Made by a program: the position numbers and the translations under genes. The notes below the pieces were generated by a model. The model was not told the origin of the DNA and ran no database searches. It saw only the letters and a list, made by a program, of their open reading frames with translations. Source: Kutzneria buriramensis (GTDB lineage Bacteria; Actinomycetota; Actinomycetes; Mycobacteriales; Pseudonocardiaceae). From it: 64,000 nt of DNA. This document shows, in pieces, positions 51,652 to 60,181 of this stretch (position 1 is its first letter; each line of letters starts with the position of its first letter). Location: contig NZ_QUNO01000016.1 of the NCBI RefSeq assembly GCF_003387475.1, forward strand, positions 124,001 through 188,000, written 5' to 3'.

Positions 51652-53906
51652 CCTCCCCCACCAGGGAAACAACCAAAGGCGGGGTTGGCGACAGCCCGCT
51701 GCGCCCGGACGGCACGCTCAAGGTGCGCGGCGAGTTCGCGTACTCGTCCGACCTGTGGCACGAGGACATGCTGTGGGGCGCGACCCTGCGCAGCCCGCAC
51801 CCGTACGCCCGGATCCGCTCCGTCGACATCGGCGAGGCGCTGAAGGTGCCCGGGGTGTACGCCGTCCTCACCCACAACGACGTGCCCGGCACGAACCTGT
51901 ACGGCCTTGAGCACCCCGACCAGCCGGTGCTGGCGGTGGATGTCGTGCGCTACCACGGGGAATCGATCGCGCTGGTCGCCGCCGACCACCCCGAGACGGC
52001 CCGGCGGGCGATCAAGAAGATCAAGGTCGACTACGAGGTGCTGACGCCGATCACCGACGCGGAGGCGGCCGTCGGCCCGGACGCGCCGGCGCTGCACAAC
52101 GGCGGGAACGTCGTCCGCAAGGTGCACATCGAGCGCGGCGATCAGCACGCGACGGCCGACGTCGTGGTGAGCGGCGTGTACGAGGTCGGCATGCAGGACC
52201 AGGCCTTCCTCGGCCCCGAGTCCGGCCTGGCCATCCCCGCCGAGGACGGCGGCGTCGACCTCTACGTCGCCACCCAGTGGCTGCACGTGGACCAGAAGCA
52301 GATCTGCTTCGCGCTGGACCTGCCCACCGACAAGGTGCGGCTGACGCTCGCCGGCGTCGGCGGCGCGTTCGGCGGCCGCGAGGACCTGTCCATCCAGGTG
52401 CACGCATGCCTGCTCGCGCTGCACACCGGCAAACCGGTGAAGATGGTCTACAACCGCGAGGAGTCGTTCTACGGGCACGTGCACCGGCACCCGGCCAAGC
52501 TGTACTACGAGCACGGGGCCGACCGCGACGGCACGCTGCGGTACGTCCGCTGCCGGATCTACCTCGACGGCGGCGCGTACGCGTCGAGCACCCCGGCCGT
52601 GGTGGCCAACGCCGCCACGCTCGGCATCGGTCCGTACAATGTGGACAATGTGACCGTCGACTGCTGGGGCGCGTACACGAACAACCCGCCCTGCGGCGCG
52701 ATGCGCGGATTCGGCGCCGTGCAGGCGGGTTTCGCCTACGAGTCGCAAATGGACAAGCTCGCCGCCGCGCTGGGCATCGACCCGGTGGACGTCCGGGTGC
52801 GCAACGCCATGAGCGAAGGCAGCGTGATGCCGACCGGCCAGGTCGTCGACTCCGCCGCGCCGGTGGAGGAACTTCTGCGCCTGGTCAAGGAAAGGCCGCT
52901 GCCACCGGCCACCGACGGGCCGTTGGACCTGACGGCGATGCCCGGCGGCGTCTCCAACACCACCCACGGCGAGGGTGTCGTGCGGGGCGTCGGTTACGCG
53001 GTCGGCATCAAGAACATCTGCTTCTCCGAGGGCTTCGACGACTACTCCACCGCCCGCCTGCGGCTGCAGGTGATCAACGGCGAGCCGGCGGCCGTGATCC
53101 ACACCGCCGCGGCCGAGGTCGGCCAGGGGCTCGTCACGATCCAACAGCAGATCGTCCGCACCGAGCTGGGCATCGACCAGGTCACCGTGCATCCGGCCGA
53201 CACCACCGTCGGCAACGGCGGCTCCACCTCGGCCTCGCGCCAGACGTATGTCACCGGCGGCGCGGTGAAGGCCGTGTGCGAGGCCGTCCGGGAGAAGCTG
53301 CTCAAGCTCGCGGTGGCCCGGTTCGGCGAACCCCGCTCCGAGCTCAGCGCGCCGGACGTCGTCGCCGTGCTCGGCGATGACGTGATCGAGGAAACCGTCG
53401 AGTGGCGGCACCGGCCGACCACAGCGCTGGATCCCGATACCGGACAAGGCTTCGCGCACGTGCAGTACGGCTTCGCCGCGCACCGCGCGGTCGTCGACGT
53501 GGACGTGGACCTCGGCCTGGTCAAGGTCGTCGAGCTCGCCTGCGCGCAGGACGTGGGCAAGGCGATGAATCCGCAGGCCGTGCTCGGCCAGATCCACGGC
53601 GGCAGCACGCAGGGCCTCGGCCTGGCCGTGATGGAGGAGATCCAGGTCTCCGGCGGCAAGGTCCGCAACCCGTCGTTCACCGACTACCTGATCCCGACCG
53701 TGCTCGACACCCCGCCGATGCCGGTGGACGTGCTCGAGCTCGCCGACCCGCACGCCCCCTACGGGCTGCGCGGGGTCGGCGAACCGCCCACGATCTCGTC
53801 CACACCGGCGGTGGTCGCGGCCATCCGCGCCGCCACCGGCCTGGCCCTCACCCGCGTTCCGGTTCGACCGGAACACCTCACAGACACACAATCCCCTTCG
53901 GCCTAG
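51648..53906 (+). CDS. Xanthine dehydrogenase molybdenum-binding subunit
   Basis: 752 aa. Two domains: aldehyde-oxidase/xanthine-dehydrogenase a/b hammerhead (about 20-130) and the molybdopterin-binding part. Seen: GGAFGGREDLS, MRGFGAVQAGF, and near the C-terminus LRGVGEPPT, whose Glu is the catalytic base that starts hydroxylation. The Gln ligand region QDQAFLGPESG is also present. Oxidises hypoxanthine and xanthine to urate. ATG overlaps the deaminase stop. Confidence 0.96.
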   Translation: MTSPTRETTKGGVGDSPLRPDGTLKVRGEFAYSSDLWHEDMLWGATLRSPHPYARIRSVDIGEALKVPGVYAVLTHNDVPGTNLYGLEHPDQPVLAVDVVRYHGESIALVAADHPETARRAIKKIKVDYEVLTPITDAEAAVGPDAPALHNGGNVVRKVHIERGDQHATADVVVSGVYEVGMQDQAFLGPESGLAIPAEDGGVDLYVATQWLHVDQKQICFALDLPTDKVRLTLAGVGGAFGGREDLSIQVHACLLALHTGKPVKMVYNREESFYGHVHRHPAKLYYEHGADRDGTLRYVRCRIYLDGGAYASSTPAVVANAATLGIGPYNVDNVTVDCWGAYTNNPPCGAMRGFGAVQAGFAYESQMDKLAAALGIDPVDVRVRNAMSEGSVMPTGQVVDSAAPVEELLRLVKERPLPPATDGPLDLTAMPGGVSNTTHGEGVVRGVGYAVGIKNICFSEGFDDYSTARLRLQVINGEPAAVIHTAAAEVGQGLVTIQQQIVRTELGIDQVTVHPADTTVGNGGSTSASRQTYVTGGAVKAVCEAVREKLLKLAVARFGEPRSELSAPDVVAVLGDDVIEETVEWRHRPTTALDPDTGQGFAHVQYGFAAHRAVVDVDVDLGLVKVVELACAQDVGKAMNPQAVLGQIHGGSTQGLGLAVMEEIQVSGGKVRNPSFTDYLIPTVLDTPPMPVDVLELADPHAPYGLRGVGEPPTISSTPAVVAAIRAATGLALTRVPVRPEHLTDTQSPSA

Positions 53907-53918
53907 GAGAATCCACCG

Positions 53919-54401
53919 ATGACCACGACAGCCGCCACCGACCAGGAGTGGCTCGACGAGGCCGTCCGGCTGGCTGCCGCGAACGTCGCGACCGGCGGCG
54001 GGCCCTTCGGCGCCGTCGTCGTGCGCGGCGACGAGCTGATCGCCACCGGCGTCAACCGGGTCGTGCCGACGCTGGACCCGACCGCCCACGCCGAGGTGGT
54101 GGCGATTCGCGAGGCATGCCAACGGGTCGGCGACTTCCGGCTCACCGGCTGCGTGCTGTTCTCCTCGTGCGAGCCGTGCCCGCTGTGCCTGTCGGCCTCC
54201 CTGTGGGCCCGGCTGGACCGGGTCGTCTTCGCGGCCGACCGCGACGACGCCGCCGCGGCCGGCTTCGACGACCGCGCCTTCTACGACCTGTTCGAGCAGC
54301 AGCGGGCAACCTGGCCCGTCCCCGTGCTGCAAGTGTCCACCGCGGACCACAACACCCCGTTCTCCGCGTGGCTTTCCCGCACCGACCGCGTCGAGTACTG
54401 A
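53919..54401 (+). CDS. guaD: Guanine deaminase (cytidine-deaminase fold)
   Basis: 160 aa. Zinc site: HAE in DPTAHAEVVAI and CEPCPLC, with GGGPFGAVVV at the start; this is the GuaD-type nucleobase deaminase family that converts guanine to xanthine. ATG with AGGAGA nine bases upstream, 12 bp after the Mo subunit. Supplies xanthine to the dehydrogenase. Confidence 0.9.
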   Translation: MTTTAATDQEWLDEAVRLAAANVATGGGPFGAVVVRGDELIATGVNRVVPTLDPTAHAEVVAIREACQRVGDFRLTGCVLFSSCEPCPLCLSASLWARLDRVVFAADRDDAAAAGFDDRAFYDLFEQQRATWPVPVLQVSTADHNTPFSAWLSRTDRVEY

Positions 54402-54452
54402 CCCTCGCCGCGTGTGCTGACCGGAGCACCACCGCTTAAACGTTCGTGGATT

Positions 54453-54475
54453 CAGGCCATCAGTCCGATGGCCTG
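54453..54475 (+). terminator. Hairpin between guaD and permease
   Basis: CAGGCCATC pairs with GATGGCCTG across an AGTCC loop, 33 bp before the permease start. It could be a partial terminator or attenuator setting permease level below that of the enzymes; no T-run and no purine riboswitch core is seen. Confidence 0.5.
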
Positions 54476-54507
54476 GTTCCGCGCGCCCACCGGCATGGGA
54501 GTACGTC

Positions 54508-55932
54508 ATGACCCAGTTGCGCGACCGCCGCCCCACAACTGCCCTGTTGGAACGACGTTTCCGCTTGGCCGAGCGCGGCACCACCCTCGGGCGGGAAGTC
54601 CGAGGCGGCGTCACCACATTCGTCGCGATGGCCTACATCGTGTTGCTCAACCCCCTGATACTGGGCGCTTCGGCCGACATCACCGGCGCGCGCCTGACCA
54701 TTCCCGAGGTCACCACCGCGACGGCGCTGGCCGCCGGCGTGATGACCGTCCTCATGGGACTGGTCGGCAACGCTCCCCTCGCGCTGGCCGCCGGTCTGGG
54801 CGTGAACGGCATCGTCGCCTTCCAGCTGGCCCCGACCATGACCTGGGCGCAGGCGTTCGGACTCGTCGTGCTGGAAGGGGTCTGCATCGTCGTGCTGGCC
54901 GTGTCCGGCATCCGGGAACGCATCATGAACGCGATCCCGGCGGCGCTGAAGACCGCCATCTCGGTCGGCATCGGCCTCTACATCGCGCTGGTCGGCCTGG
55001 TCAGCGCCGGATTCGTGACCAGGACACCGGATTCCGCGCACTCCACGGTGCCGGTGCGGATGGGCGACGGCGGCCACCTCGTCGGCTGGCCGATGGTGGT
55101 GTTCGCGGTCGGCCTGCTGCTGATGATCGTGCTGATGGCCCGGGCGGTGCCCGGCGCGGTGCTGATCAGCATCGTCGTCGCCACGCTCATCGCGGTGATC
55201 GCCAACGCGCTGTGGCCGGGCGCGAGCTGGGGCCTGGTCACCCCGAAGCTGCCCACCCACCTGGTCGCCGCGCCCGACTTCGCCCTGTTCGGACACGTCG
55301 ACCTGTTCGGCGGCTTCGCCAGCGCCGGCGCGATCACCGCCACGGTGTTCCTGTTCACGCTGGTGCTGAGCGGATTCTTCGACGCGATGGGCACGATCAC
55401 CAGCGTCTGCCACGAGGCCGGCATGACCACGAAGGACGGCAAGGTCGCCGGCATGGGCAAGATCCTGCTGGTGGACGGCGTCGGCGCGATCGTCGGCGGC
55501 GGCACGGGTTCCGCGCCGAACACGGTGTTCCTGGAGTCGGCGGCCGGCGTCGGCGAGGGCGCGCGCACCGGGCTGGCCAGCGTGGTCACCGGCGCGCTGC
55601 TCGGCGCGACCATGCTCGTCACGCCGATCGCCGGCATCGTGCCGGCGCAGGCAGCCGCGCCCGCGCTGGTGGTGATCGGCGGCATCATGATGGCCCAGTG
55701 TCGCCGGATCCCGTTCCAGGACAGCGACTTCACCATCCCGGTGTTCCTCACGATGGCGATCGTGCCGTTCACGTACTCGATCACCAACGGGGTCGGCGCG
55801 GGCGTGGTCAGCTACGTGGTGGTGAAGCTGGGCAAGGGCCAGTGGCGCGAGGTGCACTGGCTGGTTGCGGTCATCGCGGCGATCTTCGTCGCCTACTTCG
55901 GCATTGCCGGGATCGAGGCGCTGGCCCGATGA
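54508..55932 (+). CDS. NCS2-family purine permease (AzgA/PbuG-like)
   Basis: 474 aa, about 13 helices. Typical motifs: GVTTFVAMAYIVLLNP at the start, GLGVNGIVAF, SGFFDAMGTITSV and GGGTGSAPNTVFLESAAGVGEG of the AzgA-like branch, which takes up adenine, guanine and hypoxanthine by proton symport. ATG follows GGGAG. Provides substrate for the xdh operon. Adjacent xdhC starts 13 bp after it. Confidence 0.94.
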   Translation: MTQLRDRRPTTALLERRFRLAERGTTLGREVRGGVTTFVAMAYIVLLNPLILGASADITGARLTIPEVTTATALAAGVMTVLMGLVGNAPLALAAGLGVNGIVAFQLAPTMTWAQAFGLVVLEGVCIVVLAVSGIRERIMNAIPAALKTAISVGIGLYIALVGLVSAGFVTRTPDSAHSTVPVRMGDGGHLVGWPMVVFAVGLLLMIVLMARAVPGAVLISIVVATLIAVIANALWPGASWGLVTPKLPTHLVAAPDFALFGHVDLFGGFASAGAITATVFLFTLVLSGFFDAMGTITSVCHEAGMTTKDGKVAGMGKILLVDGVGAIVGGGTGSAPNTVFLESAAGVGEGARTGLASVVTGALLGATMLVTPIAGIVPAQAAAPALVVIGGIMMAQCRRIPFQDSDFTIPVFLTMAIVPFTYSITNGVGAGVVSYVVVKLGKGQWREVHWLVAVIAAIFVAYFGIAGIEALAR

Positions 55933-55945
55933 GGTACCTAACCAC

Positions 55946-57013
55946 ATGAGAGAAATAGCAGCGGCGCTGCGCGGGCAGCGGTTCGCCGTCGCCAGCGTGG
56001 TCGACGTCAGCGGCAGCGCGCCGCGGGGCCTGGGCTCCGCGCTCGCGGTGACCGACGATGGCGAGGCGTTCGGCAGCGTCTCCGGCGGGTGCGTGGAGGG
56101 AGCCGTCTACGAGCTGGCGCGGGAGGCGCTGACGACAGGATTGCCACAGCGGCAACGTTTCGGCTACTCCGACGACGACGCGTTCGCCGTCGGCCTGACG
56201 TGCGGCGGCGTGCTGGAGGTGTTCGTGCAGCCGAGCACCCCGGCGATCGCCGCCGCCCTGGCGGCCGATCCCGAGCCGGTCGTGCTGGCCCGGGTGATCG
56301 GCGGCCCGGAGTCGTTGCTGGGCAAGGGCATGGCCGTCTTCGGGGATCGGGTCGTCGGCGACCCGATCGTCGACCCCGACCTCGTGCGCCACGCCACCGC
56401 GACCGGCCGCCAGTCGTACCGGAATCTGGAACTGTTCATAGAACCGTGGTCTCCGCCGCCACGCATGCTGGTTTTCGGGGCCATCGACTACGCGGCCGCC
56501 CTGGTGGGCATGGGGAAGTTCCTCGGCTACCGCGTGACGGTATGCGACGCGCGGCCGGTGTTCGCCACCACCGCGCGCTTCCCGGACGCCGACGAGGTCG
56601 TCGTGGACTGGCCGCACCGCTACCTCGCCGGCACGCCCACCGATCATCGGACGATCGTCTGCGTGCTCACCCACGACGAGAAGTTCGACGTGCCGCTGCT
56701 GGCCGACGCCCTGCGCCGGCCGCTGGCGTTCGTCGGCGCGCTGGGTTCCCGTCGCACCAACGCGCAGCGCCTGTCACGGCTGCGTGACATCGGGCTGACC
56801 GAGCGTGAGCTGTCCTCGCTTCGGGCTCCGATCGGGCTGGATCTGGGGGCCAGCACGCCGGAGGAGACGGCGGTGTCCATCGCCGCGGAGATCGTCGCGT
56901 TGCGCCGCAGCGGCACCGGATTGGCGCTCACGGGAGGTTCCGGCCCCATCCATGCGAACGGCCCCCGCCCCGGTGGGGACGAGGGCCGCGCGGTGTTCGC
57001 TGTCAGTTGTTGA
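55946..57013 (+). CDS. xdhC: XdhC/CoxI-family molybdenum cofactor maturation protein
   Basis: 355 aa. N-terminal XdhC-CoxI domain (VASVVDVSGSAPRGLGSALA; FGSVSGGCVEGAVYE) and C-terminal Rossmann domain (RMLVFGAIDYAAALVGMGKF; VGALGSRRTNAQRL; GLDLGASTPEETA). Binds molybdopterin cofactor and delivers the sulfurated form to xanthine dehydrogenase. Last gene of the purine locus; the stop overlaps the convergent lipoprotein gene by 11 bp. Confidence 0.94.
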   Translation: MREIAAALRGQRFAVASVVDVSGSAPRGLGSALAVTDDGEAFGSVSGGCVEGAVYELAREALTTGLPQRQRFGYSDDDAFAVGLTCGGVLEVFVQPSTPAIAAALAADPEPVVLARVIGGPESLLGKGMAVFGDRVVGDPIVDPDLVRHATATGRQSYRNLELFIEPWSPPPRMLVFGAIDYAAALVGMGKFLGYRVTVCDARPVFATTARFPDADEVVVDWPHRYLAGTPTDHRTIVCVLTHDEKFDVPLLADALRRPLAFVGALGSRRTNAQRLSRLRDIGLTERELSSLRAPIGLDLGASTPEETAVSIAAEIVALRRSGTGLALTGGSGPIHANGPRPGGDEGRAVFAVSC

Positions 57014-58127
57014 CGGGGATTCCCGCCGCCTGGCAGGCGCCGACCATGTCACCGGCGCACAGGTCGCTCGTCTTGACGACGCCCTTGGCCACCAGGCCCT
57101 GCACGTCGTTGCGGCCGATCGACTGTGGTCCGAGGAGGACGGACTTGACGTCGCGCCCCTTGCCGTCGGGGCCGCCCTTCGGGTCCTGGGTGTTGCCCGT
57201 GGCGAGGTCGTCGGCGTCGCCGTGCCGGCCGGTCGCCAACGCGATGGCCAGCCGCGAGGCCGCCTCCGCCTCGATGTCGATCGGCTTGTACACGGTCATG
57301 CACTGGGTGCTCTTCAGCACCGCCTTCAGACCGTCGAGGGTGGCGTCCTGGCCGGTGACCGGCACGTTGGACAGGCCGCGGGCCTTCAGCACTGCCTCGA
57401 TGCTCTGGGCCATGCCGTCGTTGGCGGCGAGCACGCCGTCCACGTGGCCGCCATTCGCGTCGAGCAGGCTGGTGAAGGTGGTGGCGGCCAGGTCGGGCGA
57501 CCAGTTGTCGATGGACTTGCTCGCGACCAGTCGCATGTTCCCCGAGTCGTAATGGGCCTTCATGACGGTCTCTTGGCCCTTGTGGAACTGGGTCGCGTTG
57601 TTGTCCGTGGACGCGCCCTCGATCTCGATGATCTGCGCGCCGTTGACCTTGGTGCCGAGGCACCCCAACAGGCCGTCGGCCTGGAGCTGGCCGACCGCGG
57701 GGTTGTCGAAGGAGACGTAGTACTCCGCGGTGCCGCCGAGGCTGATCCGGTCGTAGTCGATGACCGGGATGTGCGCGGCGGCCGCCTTCTTCTCCACGAC
57801 GGCGCCGCCGTCCGTGGACAGCGGAGTGATCATGAGCACGTTCACGTGCTGGGCGATCATCTGGTCGGCCAGCGACGCGAACCGCTTCTCGTCGCCCTGC
57901 GCGTTCTCGACGATCGGGTCGATGCCCGCGAAACTGAGCTGGGATGTGAGCAGTGGCTTGTCCGAGTCCTCCCAACGGGCTGAGGTGGTCTTGTCCGGCA
58001 GGATCACGCCCACCTTGGGTTTGGTGTGTGTCGCGGTTCCGTTGGCGGCGCTGTTGGAAGCAGTTCCGCAGGCGGAGGAGGCGACAAGCACGAGTGCACA
58101 CCCGGCTACGGCGACGACGGTCCGCAT
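57003..58127 (-). CDS. Sugar-binding ABC lipoprotein (XylF/ChvE-like), orphan
   Basis: 374 aa from the ATG at 58127, with GGAGG eight bases upstream. Lipobox VASSACG (Cys about 20) anchors it outside the membrane. Periplasmic-binding type 1 fold: VGVILPDKTTSARWE, NVLMITPLSTDGGAVV, DNPAVGQLQADGL, VDGVLAANDGMAQSIEAVLK, VTGQDATLDGLKAV, as in xylose or multi-sugar binding proteins. No ATPase or permease gene is adjacent, so it either serves a transporter elsewhere or acts as a sensor. Confidence 0.92.
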   Translation of the reverse strand: MRTVVAVAGCALVLVASSACGTASNSAANGTATHTKPKVGVILPDKTTSARWEDSDKPLLTSQLSFAGIDPIVENAQGDEKRFASLADQMIAQHVNVLMITPLSTDGGAVVEKKAAAAHIPVIDYDRISLGGTAEYYVSFDNPAVGQLQADGLLGCLGTKVNGAQIIEIEGASTDNNATQFHKGQETVMKAHYDSGNMRLVASKSIDNWSPDLAATTFTSLLDANGGHVDGVLAANDGMAQSIEAVLKARGLSNVPVTGQDATLDGLKAVLKSTQCMTVYKPIDIEAEAASRLAIALATGRHGDADDLATGNTQDPKGGPDGKGRDVKSVLLGPQSIGRNDVQGLVAKGVVKTSDLCAGDMVGACQAAGIPVNN

Positions 58128-58189
58128 CCGCATTGCCTCCACTACGCTTGGCTGAGATGCGGTAGTTCACCGCGTGAGCGGCACACGAG

Positions 58190-59560
58190 TCAAGCTGGCT
58201 GTCGCCGGGAAACAATTGCCAGTCCGAGCGCGGCGACAAGTAACACGATCATGGCCGCGACCGGGCCGACACCGTGCAGCGCAAGCGTCACCGACGCGAC
58301 ACCGAGCGTGGTGCCCAGGCCCCGCGCCATGTTGACCAGACCGCCGCCGACGCCCGAGCAGGCCGCCGGGATCGCTCCCATCACGGTGGCGTTGTTCGCG
58401 GGCGTGAACAGGCCCAGCCCGATCCCCAGGCCGGCCAACGAGATCGACAGCACCGGATCCGTCAATGGCAGCAGACACAACGGGATCAGCGCGGCCACAC
58501 AGAGCAGGCCGCCGGCCAGCGCGCCGAATCGATCAGATTTGGTCCGATCCGGCCAGCGGCTGCCCCCGAACGTCGCAGCCAGCGCGAAGCCGGCCGGCAG
58601 GCTGGTGAGCACGAATCCCGCCCGCACAACGGAACCCCCGAGTACCGGTACGAGCACGAGCGGGCCGAAGAGCACCAGATATCCGAGCATCGCGGCGACC
58701 AGACCACTTGCGATCACCCGGTCCCGCAACAAATTCAGATCGATCATCGGTTCGGGGGCCGTCCGCTGCCGGAGAACGAATCCGACGCCGGCCGCCACCG
58801 CCACGAAGAAAAGGGTTACTACGGCCCACCATGGGATGTCCAAACCGGACAGAGCGGATAGGGCGAGCAACAGTGCGGTCGAAGAACTGCCCAAAAGTGC
58901 CACGCCCGGCCAGTCGACCGTACGCAATTCGGTCCGCTGACGGGTGCGCGGCAACAAATACCGGCCGGCCGCGATGGCCGACAGTCCGATCGGGACGTTC
59001 ACCCAGAACACCCACTGCCACCCCACGCCGGCCACCAGCACGCCGCCCAGCGTCGGCCCGAGCGCGAGCCCGATCGCCTGCGCCGCCGCCTGCACCCCGA
59101 GCGCCGCGCGCAGCGACCGCCGCGGCGAGCTCGTCGTCACGAGGGCGACGCTGTTGGCCTGGAGCATGGCGGCGCCGACGGCCTGCACCACCCGCAGGCC
59201 GACCAGCAGCGGCAGCGAGTCGGCGAAGCCGCAGGCGGCCGACGCCACCGTGAAGACGCCGAAGCCGTAGAGGTAGACGAGTTTGCGGCCGACCGAGTCG
59301 GCGAGCCGACCGACCGGCACCAGCAGGGCGACCAGGGTGAGCAGGTAGCTCAGCGACACCCACTGCACGCCGGCCAGCGACGCGTCGAACTGCCTGCTCA
59401 GGGCCGGGAACGTCAGGGTCACGATGCTGGCGTCGAGCTGCCCCATGAACGCGCCGAGGCAGACGGCGGCGACGGCCAGCCAGTGCGCGTGCGGCCAGCG
59501 GGCGACGACCCGGGGACGGGCCGGTTCGACGCCGAGACGGCGCAGCAGCACGGTGTCCAC
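58190..59560 (-). CDS. MFS drug exporter (DHA2/EmrB type)
   Basis: 456 aa, predicted 14 helices. Motif A GRLADSVGRKLVYLYG, the opening GAFMGQLDASIVTLTFPALS and GPTLGGVLVAGVGWQWVFWVN are typical of DHA2 proton antiporters. GTG start 59560 with a possible leaderless transcript, since a GATAAAGT box lies about nine bases upstream. Divergent from a MarR gene across a perfect inverted repeat, the usual sign of substrate-induced efflux. Substrate unknown. Confidence 0.93.
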   Translation of the reverse strand: MDTVLLRRLGVEPARPRVVARWPHAHWLAVAAVCLGAFMGQLDASIVTLTFPALSRQFDASLAGVQWVSLSYLLTLVALLVPVGRLADSVGRKLVYLYGFGVFTVASAACGFADSLPLLVGLRVVQAVGAAMLQANSVALVTTSSPRRSLRAALGVQAAAQAIGLALGPTLGGVLVAGVGWQWVFWVNVPIGLSAIAAGRYLLPRTRQRTELRTVDWPGVALLGSSSTALLLALSALSGLDIPWWAVVTLFFVAVAAGVGFVLRQRTAPEPMIDLNLLRDRVIASGLVAAMLGYLVLFGPLVLVPVLGGSVVRAGFVLTSLPAGFALAATFGGSRWPDRTKSDRFGALAGGLLCVAALIPLCLLPLTDPVLSISLAGLGIGLGLFTPANNATVMGAIPAACSGVGGGLVNMARGLGTTLGVASVTLALHGVGPVAAMIVLLVAALGLAIVSRRQPA

Positions 59561-59574
59561 ACGCCAACTTTATC

Positions 59575-59601
59575 TCGGTCACCGACATAATCGGTGACCG
59601 A
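59575..59601. promoter_or_regulatory. Perfect 11-bp inverted repeat, MarR operator
   Basis: TCGGTCACCGA and TCGGTGACCGA are exact complements around CATAA. The site overlaps a -10-like CATAAT on the plus strand and lies beside the GATAAAGT box of the exporter, so binding would shut both divergent promoters. Confidence 0.8.
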
Positions 59602-59640
59602 CAAGTATGGCGGTCATCACCACCTGGCTACGCTTAGGGG

Positions 59641-60114
59641 ATGTCGCAGGTCACGCCCGAGCACGACGCCCCGTCGAGCGTCAACGACGCCCGCACCCTC
59701 ACCGAGGTGGTCACGAGATTGCGCCGTGCCCTGCGCACCAGCATCCGGACCGACTACCCCTGGGAAGCGCTGCCGATGGCCCAGGTCGAGCTGCTGATGG
59801 CGCTGGCCGACCACGCCCCGGCCAAGATCGGCCAGCTGGCCTCGCTGCAGCGGCTCGCGCCCAATACCGTCAGCGGGCTGGTCCAGCAGCTGGTCGAGGG
59901 CGGCCTGGCCGTCCGCGACAGCGACCCGTCCGACCGCCGGGTGGCCCGGGTGTCGCTCACCGACGCCGGCCGGCAGCAGCTGTCCGAGTGGCAGCAGGCG
60001 CACGAGCGCCGCATCTCCGCCGCGCTGGACAAGCTCCCGCCGCAGGCCCGGGCGGCCGTCGCCGACGCGCTGCCGGCGCTGAACCTGCTCGTCGACCACC
60101 TCGTCACGCCCTGA
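59641..60114 (+). CDS. MarR-family regulator
   Basis: 157 aa. Winged helix about 45-115: AKIGQLASLQRLAPNTVSGL for the recognition region and VRDSDPSDRRVARVSLTDAG for the wing (D-x-R-D/SDRR signature). Divergent from the MFS exporter and next to the perfect inverted repeat, so it most likely represses the exporter and itself until ligand binds. ATG 59641; only a weak ribosome site (TTAGGGG). Confidence 0.93.
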   Translation: MSQVTPEHDAPSSVNDARTLTEVVTRLRRALRTSIRTDYPWEALPMAQVELLMALADHAPAKIGQLASLQRLAPNTVSGLVQQLVEGGLAVRDSDPSDRRVARVSLTDAGRQQLSEWQQAHERRISAALDKLPPQARAAVADALPALNLLVDHLVTP

Positions 60115-60181
60115 CCCGAACCGAGCCGCCGGTCGCGCGCGAACACGTGCCGTGACGGTTGTCGTGCAGAAGGACTCCCCA

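Noticed and set aside
54402-54507. Purine riboswitch in front of the permease
   Set aside because: Only a single hairpin is present; no three-way junction or conserved purine-aptamer core can be drawn.
50679-54617. A 1312-codon open frame opposite the xanthine dehydrogenase genes
   Set aside because: Shadow of five well-supported plus-strand genes; low-complexity composition and no known domain.
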